Shown here piece after piece: positions 42,107-52,704 of a stretch of 64,000 nt of DNA. The notes below the pieces were generated by a model. That model was not told where the DNA came from, did not search any database, and saw only the letters and a list, made by a program, of their open reading frames with translations. The stretch is taken from positions 58,512 to 122,511 of the forward strand of contig JAQGOP010000038.1 of assembly GCA_028293545.1 (NCBI GenBank), written 5' to 3'. A program made the position numbers and the translations under genes. Source of the stretch: Verrucomicrobiota bacterium. GTDB lineage: Bacteria > Verrucomicrobiota > Verrucomicrobiia > Opitutales > Opitutaceae. Position 1 is the stretch's first letter; every line of letters starts with the position of its first letter.

Positions 42107-43810
42107 TCAGGGCTGGTTGCTGAACAGGTAATGATCCGGGGTCTCGCCGAGCAAATGATAATGAAACGTCGAGTCCGCGAAGAGCGCCTTCACGTCCCTC
42201 CGCTTGGCCACGACCCACTGGCGCACCGGGCTGTCCCAGCGACGGCGGAATTCCTCCTCGTTGATGAACCGCCCGCTCGCCCGCGCAGCGGCGTCCTCCT
42301 CGAGCTCGATCTCGTCCTTGTAGTCAACGAGGTCGACCACGCGCTCCGCATAAAAAGTGAATTCGTGAAAAAACCCGTGGTAGTGCAGCACGCGGTCCCC
42401 CGGCTTGGCGCCGGCCTTGACGATCAGCGCCAGGGCCTTGGAGCTCGGCTTGTTCAGGATCGGCGCCGCAAACACCAGGGCCGCCGAGAACGCCATCATC
42501 GTCACAACCATGGCCGTGAGCGCCGCCGACACCCCGCGGACCTTGGCGAACCAAGGCGCGAAAATCCCGCCGACCACCAGGATGCCGGCCATCGTGAATG
42601 CGACCGGCTGGAGTAGGAGCGCGCTGCCGCTTTCCATCCCCTTCACCAACGACGGGCGCATCACCACCATGCACAGCGCGAACGCGAGCAGGCCGCACAC
42701 AAACGAAAATACCCTGAGCCCCGTCCGCAGCAGCTTGGGATTTCCCTGCGCCTCAACCTTCGCCAGCCAAGCGCCGATCACGACCGCGAGCGCTGGGAAC
42801 ACCGGCAAAATGTAAGGCACGAGTTTCGACTGCGACTTGGTGAAGAACAAAAAGATGAAAACCACCCACGTGACCAGAAACCACGCGTCCGCATTTCGCG
42901 CCCGCGCCGCCCAGCCCCCCCGCAACCCGTCGCGCACCGCCGGCCCGAGGAAACCGATCCACGGGATAAGCCCGGCGACGATGATGCCGATGTAATAATA
43001 CCACGGGCCTGGACGCAGCGCCGCCGGCGTGGTGAAGCGGAGCCAGTGTTCGAAGACGAAATAACGATAGGCCCACGTCTCGTTGTGCTGCGCCGCCAGC
43101 ACGTGCCAGGGCGCCGCGATCGCAAGGAACAGCAGCAGGCCGGTCGGCAGATAGAGCGGACGCAGCCGTTTCCATTGGTTGAAGACGAGGAGCCACAGGA
43201 ACATCACCGCGCCGGTCACAAGAAAACCCATCAATCCCTTCGTCAGCGTCGCCAGGGCGGCGCTCGCATAAAGTCCATAGAACAACAGCCGCCGCCCCTT
43301 CCCCGCGGGTTCGCGCACTCCCAGCAGGAAACAAAACAGCGTCGCGGCCATGAACACCGACATCGCCATGTCGAGGAGCACGATGCGGCTCATCGCGAAA
43401 TAAAGCAGCGACGTGCCGAGCACCAGGGCGGAAAAGAAACCGGCCATGCGGCCATAAAGGCGCCGCGCCGCACCGTAAGTCAGCAGGACCCCGCCGAGGG
43501 CGAACAGCGCCGGGATCGCGCGGACCGCCCACTCGTTCTGCCCAAACAGCTTCATGCTCGTCGCCACCGCCCAATACACCAACGGCGGCTTCTCGAAGTA
43601 ATTTACGCCGTTGAGGCGCGGCGTAACCCAGTCGTGCGTCGCGAGCATTTCGCGTGGAATTTCCCCGTAGCGTCCCTCGTCCCCCGCGCCCAGCGGGTAA
43701 CTGCCGAGCCGGAACCCGAACAGCAGCCCGAAAAAAAGGAGCAGCCAGAATACGTCGCGGCGCCAGGCCACCGGGGAAGGAGAAATATCGGGGAGAACAG
43801 GGGAAGCCAT
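42107..43810 (-). CDS. arnT: ArnT-like lipid A L-Ara4N transferase
   Basis: A 567-residue GT83/PMT-family membrane enzyme with about 12 helices. The first periplasmic loop carries GAGDEGRYGEIPREMLATHD and the following PRLNGVNYFEKPPLVYWAVA, hallmark of ArnT and related transferases (the catalytic Asp-Glu pair). The C-terminal domain is soluble. It moves L-Ara4N from the lipid carrier to lipid A phosphates on the periplasmic face. E. coli ArnT has 550 residues. It is the first gene of the operon, divergent from holA with a 116-bp gap. The ATG at 43810 was chosen over 43834, which lacks support. Confidence 0.9.
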   Translation of the reverse strand: MASPVLPDISPSPVAWRRDVFWLLLFFGLLFGFRLGSYPLGAGDEGRYGEIPREMLATHDWVTPRLNGVNYFEKPPLVYWAVATSMKLFGQNEWAVRAIPALFALGGVLLTYGAARRLYGRMAGFFSALVLGTSLLYFAMSRIVLLDMAMSVFMAATLFCFLLGVREPAGKGRRLLFYGLYASAALATLTKGLMGFLVTGAVMFLWLLVFNQWKRLRPLYLPTGLLLFLAIAAPWHVLAAQHNETWAYRYFVFEHWLRFTTPAALRPGPWYYYIGIIVAGLIPWIGFLGPAVRDGLRGGWAARARNADAWFLVTWVVFIFLFFTKSQSKLVPYILPVFPALAVVIGAWLAKVEAQGNPKLLRTGLRVFSFVCGLLAFALCMVVMRPSLVKGMESGSALLLQPVAFTMAGILVVGGIFAPWFAKVRGVSAALTAMVVTMMAFSAALVFAAPILNKPSSKALALIVKAGAKPGDRVLHYHGFFHEFTFYAERVVDLVDYKDEIELEEDAAARASGRFINEEEFRRRWDSPVRQWVVAKRRDVKALFADSTFHYHLLGETPDHYLFSNQP

Positions 43811-43926
43811 GCGCGTCGCGCGGCCATCCTGCAACCCGGCGAGTCGGGTGCACGCCGAAAACCACGGAAGGCCGGACGATTTTTTTCGTGCGCCCGCCGC
43901 GAGTTGCCGGCCATATCACCGCCGGC

Positions 43927-45024
43927 ATGGCGGCGGAAAAAAACTTCACGTTCATCTGCGGGTCCGACGATTTCCTCGTCGGGCGCCTGGGACAGCAGCG
44001 TTTCGACGCGCTCGCGGCGGATGTCGCCGACGAGTTTTCGCGCGAGATCATCAACGGGTTTGCCGGCAACGTCGGCGAAGTCGAAGCCGCCGTGAACCGC
44101 TTTCGCGAAAGCGTGCAGACCGTTTCCATGTTCGGCGGCAAACGCGTGGTATGGTTCAAGGACCTCAATTTCCTCGCCGATACCGTCACGGGCCGCGCTG
44201 AAAGCACGCTGAAGCTCGTCGAGGACCTCCAGCAGCTCTTGGCCGCGCTCAACCCCGCCGAGAGCGCCGTCCTCGTCACGGCGGCGCCGATCGATCGCCG
44301 CCGCTCCTTCCCGAAATGGTGCGAGAAGAACGCCGATTTCACGCTGGTCGGCGGCGACGACGGGGACGGCTCGGCGCTCGAGGGCGTCATCCTCGCCGAG
44401 GCCAAGCTCGTCGGTGCGACGTTTTCCCCCGACGCGATGCGACTGCTGCTCGCAAAGGTCGGGGCGAACACCCGTCTCCTCGTGGAGGAGGTCCACAAGC
44501 TCGCGACCTACGTCGGAGAGGGCGAACGCATCGAGGACAAACATGTCGCCGAGCTCACGCCGAATGTCGCCGAGGGCGATTTCTTCGAAGCGGCGGAATC
44601 GTTTTTCAGCGGTGACCTCCAATGGACGCTCGCGGCGCTGCAGCGGCATTTTTTCGCGGGCGGCGATGCGCGGCCGGTGATCTCGGCGCTGCAGAACCGG
44701 AATCGGATCCTCCTGCAGGTGCGCGCCCTCGTGGACGCCGGCGACGTCCGCATCGGCCAGCGCGGTCTCGAGGGATTCCCGAAGGCGCAGGCCGCGCATG
44801 CCGCCAAGTTCATCGGCGTGACCGAGAAAAGCTCCTACAACGTCTTCACGCAGAATCCGTGGTACCTCGGTAAGCTCGCGGGCAGCGCCAAGCTCCCGTC
44901 GCTTCGCCGCCTGATCGACAACCAGCAGGAATTCATCGGCGCCTTCGAAGAAATCATTCGCCGTCCTCACGAGCAGGAGGAAGTCCTGCGGGAAATGACC
45001 GTGCGCTGCCTGGCGGCGGCGTAG
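43927..45024 (+). CDS. holA: DNA polymerase III subunit delta
   Basis: A 365-residue clamp-loader subunit with the delta fold: FTFICGSDDFLVGRLGQQRF at the start, MFGGKRVVWFKDLNFL in the AAA+-like domain, ESAVLVTAAPIDRRRSFPKW, then helical lid FSPDAMRLLLAKVGANTRLL and collar domain. It opens the beta clamp during loading. The start was set at ATG 43927 since the conserved N-terminal strand begins directly after it. The TAG stop is in a GTAGCG unit that pairs with CGCTAC 24 bp on. Confidence 0.88.
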   Translation: MAAEKNFTFICGSDDFLVGRLGQQRFDALAADVADEFSREIINGFAGNVGEVEAAVNRFRESVQTVSMFGGKRVVWFKDLNFLADTVTGRAESTLKLVEDLQQLLAALNPAESAVLVTAAPIDRRRSFPKWCEKNADFTLVGGDDGDGSALEGVILAEAKLVGATFSPDAMRLLLAKVGANTRLLVEEVHKLATYVGEGERIEDKHVAELTPNVAEGDFFEAAESFFSGDLQWTLAALQRHFFAGGDARPVISALQNRNRILLQVRALVDAGDVRIGQRGLEGFPKAQAAHAAKFIGVTEKSSYNVFTQNPWYLGKLAGSAKLPSLRRLIDNQQEFIGAFEEIIRRPHEQEEVLREMTVRCLAAA

Positions 45025-45054
45025 CGACGGGCTGCGGTCGGAACCCGGCGCTAC
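45021..45054. repeat. Small REP-like inverted pair with GTAG heads
   Basis: GTAGCG (45021-45026) pairs with CGCTAC (45049-45054); inside, CGGG and CCCG pair as well. The TAG (45022-45024) is the stop of holA. It may be a reduced member of the GTAG-headed family. Confidence 0.5.
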
Positions 45055-45095
45055 AAATCTTGCTTCGGTTCCATGCGGCACCTTGCATCGTGCGC

Positions 45096-45422
45096 ATGTC
45101 CACGCTGCCTACCGAATTCTCGCCTGTCACGGTTCTCACCAAAGCAAACATCTACTTTGAAGGCAAAGTCGTGAGCCACACCGTGACGTTCGCCGACGGT
45201 GCGAAGAAAACCCTGGGCCTCATTTATCCCGGTTCCTTTCACTTCAAAACCGGCGCCCCTGAGCGGATGGAAATCGTCGCCGGCGCCTGCCGCGTGACCT
45301 TGGATGGCGGGAAAGCCGCCCAGGATTTCCCCTGCGGCCACCACTTCGATGTCCCCGGCAATTCCGGCTTCACCATCGAAGTGACCACCGGCATCTGCGA
45401 ATACATCTGCTCATTTCTTTAA
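45096..45422 (+). CDS. ppnP: Pyrimidine/purine nucleoside phosphorylase PpnP
   Basis: A 108-residue single-domain cupin-like protein of the YaiE/PpnP family: KANIYFEGKVVSHTVTFADG, KTLGLIYPGSFHFKTGAPER, MEIVAGACRVTLDG and a C-terminal FDVPGNSGFTIEVTTGICEY. It catalyses phosphorolysis of several nucleosides to free bases and ribose 1-phosphate. The length is that of the E. coli enzyme. The stop TAA merges with the first bases of an inverted repeat. Confidence 0.92.
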   Translation: MSTLPTEFSPVTVLTKANIYFEGKVVSHTVTFADGAKKTLGLIYPGSFHFKTGAPERMEIVAGACRVTLDGGKAAQDFPCGHHFDVPGNSGFTIEVTTGICEYICSFL

Positions 45423-45570
45423 TTGCGGATTTCGGATTGCGAATTGCGGAGGGAAAACCCGGAAACCGAGCAGGTCAGCGCAAAATCCACGCTGACACTA
45501 ATCGGGCGACCGGGATTCGACGTATTCCGGGTCGGCAGTCCGCAATTCGAAATCCGCGATCCGCAATTCG
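45421..45570. repeat. Intergenic inverted repeat, ATCCGCAATCCG type, second copy
   Basis: The left arm (45421-45450) AATTGCGGATTTCGGATTGC with GAATTGCGGA and the right arm (45538-45570) made of CCGCAATTCGAAATCCGCGA then TCCGCAATTCG are imperfect reverse complements. It is the same word family as at 4874-5031, but the spacer is unrelated. The left arm starts within the stop codon of ppnP. The purB start lies 41 bp past the right arm. Confidence 0.8.
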
Positions 45571-45610
45571 ACTGGCCTCTTTTCCCTCTCCCGCCTAACA
45601 GCCAGCTGCC

Positions 45611-47053
45611 GTGAACGAAACTCCCGCCTCCACCGTGCCCGTCGCCAATGTCCTCGCCGAGCGCTACGCTTCGGCCGCCATGAAGGACATCTGGTCGCAG
45701 CACGGACGCGTGGCGCTCGAGCGCGATTTCTGGATCGCCGTCATGAAAGCCCAGCGCGACCTCGGCGTCCCGATCCCGGCGGACGCGATCAAGGACTACG
45801 AAAAGGTGAAGGACCAGATCGACCTCGTCTCCATCGCGAAACGCGAGCGCGTGACGCTGCATGACGTGAAGGCGCGCATCGAGGAGTTCTCCGACCTCGC
45901 CAAGCGCCAGTTCATCCACCTCGGGCTGACCAGCCGCGACCTCACGGAAAACGTCGAGCAACTCCAGATTTTCCGCGCGCTCAAGGTCGTCCACTTCAAG
46001 TCCGCCGCCGCCCTCCTCGCGATCGCGCGCCAGGCCGAAGCCCACCGCGACCTGATGATCACGGGACGCACGCACAATGTGCCGGCGCAACCCACGACCC
46101 TCGGCAAGCGCTTCGCCATGTTCGGCCAGGAATTGCTCGTCGCCTTCACCCGCATCGATGAATTGCTCGAGCGTTATCCCGTCCGCGGATTGAAAGGCGC
46201 GGTCGGCACCCAGCTTGACCAGCTTACCCTGCTCGGCGGCGACGCCGGCAAGGTCGACCAGCTCGAGTCGCGGGTGCTGAAGCACCTCGGGTTCCATGCA
46301 TCGCTCAGCGCCGTGGGCCAGGTCTACCCCCGCACCCTCGATTTCGAAGTGGTGAGCGCGCTGCACCAGGTCGGCGCTTCGGCCGCGAGCTTTGCGACGA
46401 CGCTGAGGTTGATGGCCGGCGCGGGCCTGCTGACGGAAGGTTTCCAGGCCGGCCAGGTCGGCTCTTCCGCGATGCCGCACAAGGTCAACGCCCGGAACTG
46501 CGAACGGATCTGCGGCTTTTCCACCATCATCAGCGGCTACGTCACGATGACCGGTGGGCTCGCCGGCCACCAATGGAACGAAGGCGATGTCTCATGCTCC
46601 GTCGTCCGCCGGGTGGCGCTGCCGGATTCCTTCTTCGCGATCGACGGCCTGCTCGAAACGTTCCTCACCGTGCTGAAACAGATGGAGGTGTTTCCCGCCG
46701 CCATCGCCGCCGAGAATGAGCGCAACCTGCCATTCCTCGCCACGACCACGATCCTGATGGAAGCGGTGAAGCACGGCTCCGGCCGCGAAACCGCGCACGA
46801 GGCGATCAAGGAGCACGCGCTCGCCGCCGCGAAAGCTCTACGCTCAGGCAATGGAGACGCCGACCTGCTCACGCGCCTGGCCGGCGACAAACGGGTCGGC
46901 CTCGGGAAAAAAGCCCTCCAAGCCATTCTGGCCGAAAACGCGCGCTTTGTGGGCGCCGCACCCCACCAGGTCGATGCCTTCGTCGCCCAAGTCAGCCCTC
47001 TCGCAAAGAAGCACAAGGGTTCCGCCGATTACCGCCCTGCCCGACTTCTGTAA
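45611..47053 (+). CDS. purB: Adenylosuccinate lyase
   Basis: A 480-residue fumarase/aspartase-superfamily lyase starting with GTG. The three conserved regions are LTSRDLTENVEQLQIFRALK, RTHNVPAQPTTLGKRFA (catalytic His) and the flexible signature loop GSSAMPHKVNARNCERICGF. It splits SAICAR and adenylosuccinate in purine synthesis. The GTG lies at the family start; the first ATG would cut off the leading residues. It follows ppnP, also a nucleotide enzyme, with only the inverted repeat between. Confidence 0.92.
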   Translation: MNETPASTVPVANVLAERYASAAMKDIWSQHGRVALERDFWIAVMKAQRDLGVPIPADAIKDYEKVKDQIDLVSIAKRERVTLHDVKARIEEFSDLAKRQFIHLGLTSRDLTENVEQLQIFRALKVVHFKSAAALLAIARQAEAHRDLMITGRTHNVPAQPTTLGKRFAMFGQELLVAFTRIDELLERYPVRGLKGAVGTQLDQLTLLGGDAGKVDQLESRVLKHLGFHASLSAVGQVYPRTLDFEVVSALHQVGASAASFATTLRLMAGAGLLTEGFQAGQVGSSAMPHKVNARNCERICGFSTIISGYVTMTGGLAGHQWNEGDVSCSVVRRVALPDSFFAIDGLLETFLTVLKQMEVFPAAIAAENERNLPFLATTTILMEAVKHGSGRETAHEAIKEHALAAAKALRSGNGDADLLTRLAGDKRVGLGKKALQAILAENARFVGAAPHQVDAFVAQVSPLAKKHKGSADYRPARLL

Positions 47054-47067
47054 GTCAAAGGGACGAG

Positions 47068-47233
47068 TTACGAGGGATGATTGCCGGACGCAGGCGAAGA
47101 AGAAATCCGAGGTTTTAATATCGGCGGTCTTCCGCGCAATCCGCGGGGAAACAAAAACCCCGAGCAAACCCGCAGCTCATTTTGCAGGATCCTCACTCCG
47201 CTCCCGCCTGCGTCCATCAATCGTAGCTCGTAA
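47068..47233. repeat. Intergenic inverted repeat, TTACGAG...GGACGCAGGCG type
   Basis: The left arm (47068-47096) and right arm (47205-47233) are reverse complements at 24 of 29 positions, with the core GGACGCAGGCG. An extra CTCGTAA follows on the right. It lies 15 bp after the purB stop and takes up most of the 284-bp gap before the phosphofructokinase gene. No gene or known RNA was recognised in that gap. Confidence 0.7.
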
Positions 47234-47337
47234 TTCGCACCTCGTAAATCGCTGCGGCAAAATTGGGTTTGCATCCTCTGCACGCGACCGGCTTTCTTGC
47301 CCGTTCACGTTGTTTCCAACCCTTTATTCATACTGTC

Positions 47338-48594
47338 ATGGCTGAACTTGCAGGAAATGTTTTGGTGGGCCAGTCCGGTGGCCCCACCGCCGTCGTTAAC
47401 GCCAGTGTCGCGGGTATTATCGCGGAGGCCCTCAACCACGACTCCGTCGAGGAGATCTATGGCGCGCTCAACGGGGTGCTCGGGCTCCTCCAGGAAGACC
47501 TGATCGACCTCGCCTCCGAATCCCAGCAGCAGATTCGCGCCCTCAAGCACACGCCGGGTGCGGCCCTTGGTTCCTGCCGTTACAAACTCAAGAAACAGGC
47601 CGACTTCGACCGCGTGCTCGAGGTCTTCAAGGCCCACAATATCCGCTACTTTTTCTACATCGGGGGCAACGACTCCCAAGACACCGCCGCCAAGATCTCC
47701 GCCCACGCCAAGGCGCAGAACTACGAGCTCCGCGTGATCGGCGTGCCCAAGACGGTCGACAACGACCTCCCCGGCACCGACCACTGCCCCGGTTTCGGCA
47801 GCGCCGCCAAGTACCTCGCCACCACCGTGCGCGAGCTCGCCGCCGACAATGAGGCCATGGGCCAGGGCGACCTCGTCTCGATCATCGAAGTCATGGGTCG
47901 CAGCGCCGGCTGGATCGCCGCCAGTGCCGCCCTCGCGAAACGCCGCGACCAGCCGCACGATCCGCCCCACCTCATCTATCTGCCCGAAATCCCGTTCAGC
48001 CAGGACAAGTGCCTCGAGGACGTCCGCCGCGTGCTCAAGCGCGAGAAGTTCTGCCAGATCGTTGTCGCCGAAGGGCTCACCGATTCCGACGGGAATTACG
48101 TCTCCGCCGACCCGGCCACCGATGCTTTCGGCCATGCCCAGCTGGGCGGCGCGGGCGAGTTCCTCAAGGATCTCGTCGAAGCCAATATCCCCGGCGTGAA
48201 GGTCCGCCTTTCCGCTCCCGGCCTGATGCAACGCGCCGCGGGCCACCTTGCTTCGAAAGTCGATTCCGACGAAGCCTACATGGCCGGCCAGGCCGCCGTT
48301 CGCGCCGCAATTGACGGCGAAACCGACAAGCTCGTCACGCTCGTGCGCGGCGACACCGACATCTATTCCTGCGAAACCGGCCTGACTCCCCTGGCCGACG
48401 TGGCGAACTCCGTGAAGAAGCTCCCCCGCGAGTGGATCAACGAAGATGGCGTCAGCATGAACTTCCAGTTCATCCGTTACGCGCAGCCCTTGATCCAAGG
48501 CGAAGTCGTCGTCCCGCAGGACAACGGTGTCCCGATCTTCGCCCGTCTCGACAAATCGCGGATCGAAAAAGTGCTCCCCGCGTACGTCGCCTGA
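47338..48594 (+). CDS. 6-phosphofructokinase, probably pyrophosphate-dependent
   Basis: A 418-residue PfkA-superfamily kinase. It begins GNVLVGQSGGPTAVVNASVA, has YFFYIGGNDSQDTAAKISAH where ATP enzymes have GGDGS, and VIGVPKTVDNDLPGTDHCPG with the Lys that marks PPi-dependent enzymes (PKT rather than PGT). GRSAGWIAASAALAKRR and the substrate-binding Glu follow. It phosphorylates fructose 6-phosphate, most likely with pyrophosphate, and so would be reversible. The choice of PPi over ATP rests on these two motifs. A clear terminator follows the stop. Confidence 0.88.
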   Translation: MAELAGNVLVGQSGGPTAVVNASVAGIIAEALNHDSVEEIYGALNGVLGLLQEDLIDLASESQQQIRALKHTPGAALGSCRYKLKKQADFDRVLEVFKAHNIRYFFYIGGNDSQDTAAKISAHAKAQNYELRVIGVPKTVDNDLPGTDHCPGFGSAAKYLATTVRELAADNEAMGQGDLVSIIEVMGRSAGWIAASAALAKRRDQPHDPPHLIYLPEIPFSQDKCLEDVRRVLKREKFCQIVVAEGLTDSDGNYVSADPATDAFGHAQLGGAGEFLKDLVEANIPGVKVRLSAPGLMQRAAGHLASKVDSDEAYMAGQAAVRAAIDGETDKLVTLVRGDTDIYSCETGLTPLADVANSVKKLPREWINEDGVSMNFQFIRYAQPLIQGEVVVPQDNGVPIFARLDKSRIEKVLPAYVA

Positions 48595-48614
48595 GCCGTT
48601 CCTCAGTTACTCTC

Positions 48615-48642
48615 AAGGCCGGTCCATCGGACCGGCCTTTTT
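48615..48642 (+). terminator. Rho-independent terminator after phosphofructokinase
   Basis: AAGGCCGGTCC and GGACCGGCCTT form a perfect 11-bp stem around ATC, followed by a run of T. It lies 20 bp after the stop codon. The next gene is on the other strand and ends 14 bp further on, so it may serve both directions. Confidence 0.9.
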
Positions 48643-48658
48643 CGTGCCCGCAGGGTCT

Positions 48659-49417
48659 TCAAACTCCATTCCGGCGCACGCCATTCACGAGGAACGGTTC
48701 GGCGAAGGCGGCCAATTTTCCGTCGGGGCGACGCAGCGGTTCCGCGGAATACTGCGGGAGATAAACCCGGCGCCACTGCGGGGTCGTGTTGAAACCGCTG
48801 CGATGGAGCACCGTGCTCGAAAAAACCGCGATGCTCCCCGCCGGCACGATGATCGGGTCACCGGGATCGGGACCGAAGTAACCCTCGAGGTCGTGGCTCT
48901 CGTCATTCCGCTTGTGGGGAAAAACTTCCCGCGAACCCGCGCGCGAATACGGCAGCAGGTAAACCGTGCCGTTCGCCTCACACACATCGTCGAGCGTCAC
49001 CCAGCATGTGATGTAGGGACGGTGCGGCGTGCCCACGTACGCCGAGTCCTGGTGCCAGCTGAACTTCGATCCCTTCTCCGGGCCCTTCACCACAAACTGC
49101 TCCCAGAACAGGAATGCGTTTTCGCCCAGCGTCGCGCGGCAGATCTCCGCCATCACGTCGCTGTAGATGAATTCCACCAGCCGCGTGCCCTTGTGGCGGT
49201 TGGAGATGAAATACCGGCTCCCTTTGATGTTGATGCCCTGGCGCGTCTCGCCCGCCGCGTCCATCTCCGCGTCGTACGTGGTAATGAATTCGCCGCAGAT
49301 TTCGCGCATCATCGCGAGGTGCTCCGGCGGAACCACGCCCCGCAGCACGAAAAATCCCTCGTCCTCGAATTGTTTTCGGTTCGCAGCGGAAACCAGGCCC
49401 TGGGCGGTGGCAGTCAT
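48659..49417 (-). CDS. Phytanoyl-CoA dioxygenase (PhyH) family protein
   Basis: A 252-residue Fe(II)/2-oxoglutarate-dependent oxygenase. The iron ligands are the His and Asp of FSWHQDSAYVGT and a distal His in STVLHRSGFN; the 2-oxoglutarate Arg is in TTPQWRRVYLPQY. It begins QFEDEGFFVLRGVVPPEHL, the family start. It hydroxylates an unknown small molecule; bacterial members often act on secondary metabolites, lipids or phosphonates. It lies next to cstA on the same strand, 39 bp after it. Confidence 0.88.
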   Translation of the reverse strand: MTATAQGLVSAANRKQFEDEGFFVLRGVVPPEHLAMMREICGEFITTYDAEMDAAGETRQGINIKGSRYFISNRHKGTRLVEFIYSDVMAEICRATLGENAFLFWEQFVVKGPEKGSKFSWHQDSAYVGTPHRPYITCWVTLDDVCEANGTVYLLPYSRAGSREVFPHKRNDESHDLEGYFGPDPGDPIIVPAGSIAVFSSTVLHRSGFNTTPQWRRVYLPQYSAEPLRRPDGKLAAFAEPFLVNGVRRNGV

Positions 49418-49456
49418 GGAAGGGTTGGAAAAACTTTGGCCGCGCGCGCGCTTGGT

Positions 49457-51529
<2,073 letters not shown>

Positions 51530-51614
51530 GGGTAAAACCAGGGGGTCGCCGCCGACGATGAGAAAACGAAACCCCGGCGCAAGGAGCGTTTGAATTGCGG
51601 ATTGCCAACCCGAC

Positions 51615-51635
51615 GTAGCGCGGGGCCCCGCCCGC
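51615..51635 (+). repeat. GTAG-headed GC palindrome upstream of cstA
   Basis: GTAGCGC followed by GGGGCCCCGCCCGC: the GGGGCCCC is a perfect palindrome and the outer GCG and CGC pair too. The head is identical to the REPs at 20100 and 36542, but the stem differs. Confidence 0.5.
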
Positions 51636-51719
51636 ACGAAATGCTCCAGCACGGCACCCGCGGCCAAAAACGTTTCGACCCGGCTTTATTTTATTTCGGC
51701 ACGAACTGATCTTCACCCT

Positions 51720-52583
51720 TCAAAGCCGGTAAGCCCGCTTCGCCGTCCCTCGCGCAATCGCCGCCTGCTCCTCGCCCGTCAAACCCGCCAGGAGTTCCGT
51801 CGTCGTCGCCAGCCATTCCGACAGCGGGATCTCGAGGCTGCAGACCGGCCAATCGCTGCCCCACATCAGCCGGCTCGCGCCGAAGCATTCGAGGCAATGT
51901 TCGAAAAAGGGTCGAACCTGGGGCGTCAGTGGCCGCCGGGGATCCGCACATCCCGCCAAGCCCGAAAACTTGCAGGCCACATTCGGCCGCGCGGCCAATT
52001 GCCGGAGGTCTTCGCGCCAGGGGTCGAGAGCTCCGCGTGCAACCTCCGGCACCCCGCAGTGATCGAGCACAAATTGGGTTTCCGGGCAGCGCTCCGCCAA
52101 GCGGGCCGCCGCGGGCAACAGATGTGGACGCAGGCAAAGATCGAACGTCATCCGACGCGCGGCCAGGTGCTGGAGATTCGAGCGGACAGCTGGGGACTCG
52201 CACCAATCATCCGGCATCGTGTGCAACACACGCCGGACCCCGGGCACGTGCGGCACGGACTCCAGGCGCGTGAGGTCCGCGGGAAAATCCGCCGCCTCCG
52301 GCCGCGCGCCCGCAATCACCGCGCACAATTTCGGGATGCGATCGATGAGCCCCGCCTGCTTCGCGAAAAACACCGCCTCCTCGACCGCCTGTCCGCCGGC
52401 GACGTCGGCCTCCATGAAAACGAAACCCGTGATTTCCATCCCCGCCGGCTGCGACGAAATCGCCGCCCGGTAATCCTCGAGTCCGAATTCGCGATCGAGC
52501 GCCGGCACCCCCGCACACCAATCATACCGAAACCTCCGCGGCAGCAGCAGGTGAACGTGAGCGTCGATGAACTCCATGGCCAA
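51720..52583 (-). CDS. TIM-barrel amidohydrolase (amidohydrolase 2 family)
   Basis: A 287-residue metal-dependent hydrolase of the COG3618 type. It begins EFIDAHVHLLLPRRFRYDW with the HxH metal motif, has FVLDHCGVPEVARGALDPW in the middle and MWGSDWPVCSL with the metal-binding Asp near the end. The relatives include lactonases acting on fuconolactone and 2-pyrone-4,6-dicarboxylate, so sugar lactone hydrolysis is plausible. A second ATG two codons in (52577) is an equally good start. Confidence 0.82.
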   Translation of the reverse strand: MAMEFIDAHVHLLLPRRFRYDWCAGVPALDREFGLEDYRAAISSQPAGMEITGFVFMEADVAGGQAVEEAVFFAKQAGLIDRIPKLCAVIAGARPEAADFPADLTRLESVPHVPGVRRVLHTMPDDWCESPAVRSNLQHLAARRMTFDLCLRPHLLPAAARLAERCPETQFVLDHCGVPEVARGALDPWREDLRQLAARPNVACKFSGLAGCADPRRPLTPQVRPFFEHCLECFGASRLMWGSDWPVCSLEIPLSEWLATTTELLAGLTGEEQAAIARGTAKRAYRL

Positions 52584-52704
52584 CCATCAGCGGGCGCGAA
52601 ACCCGCCGCGAGAAGAACCGGCGCCTGGCCGGTTGGCTCGATGTCGTGCGACGATGCACCCGGCCTTGCCCGCGACGTTGCCGGCGCCGGTCAGAAAACA
52701 GGCG

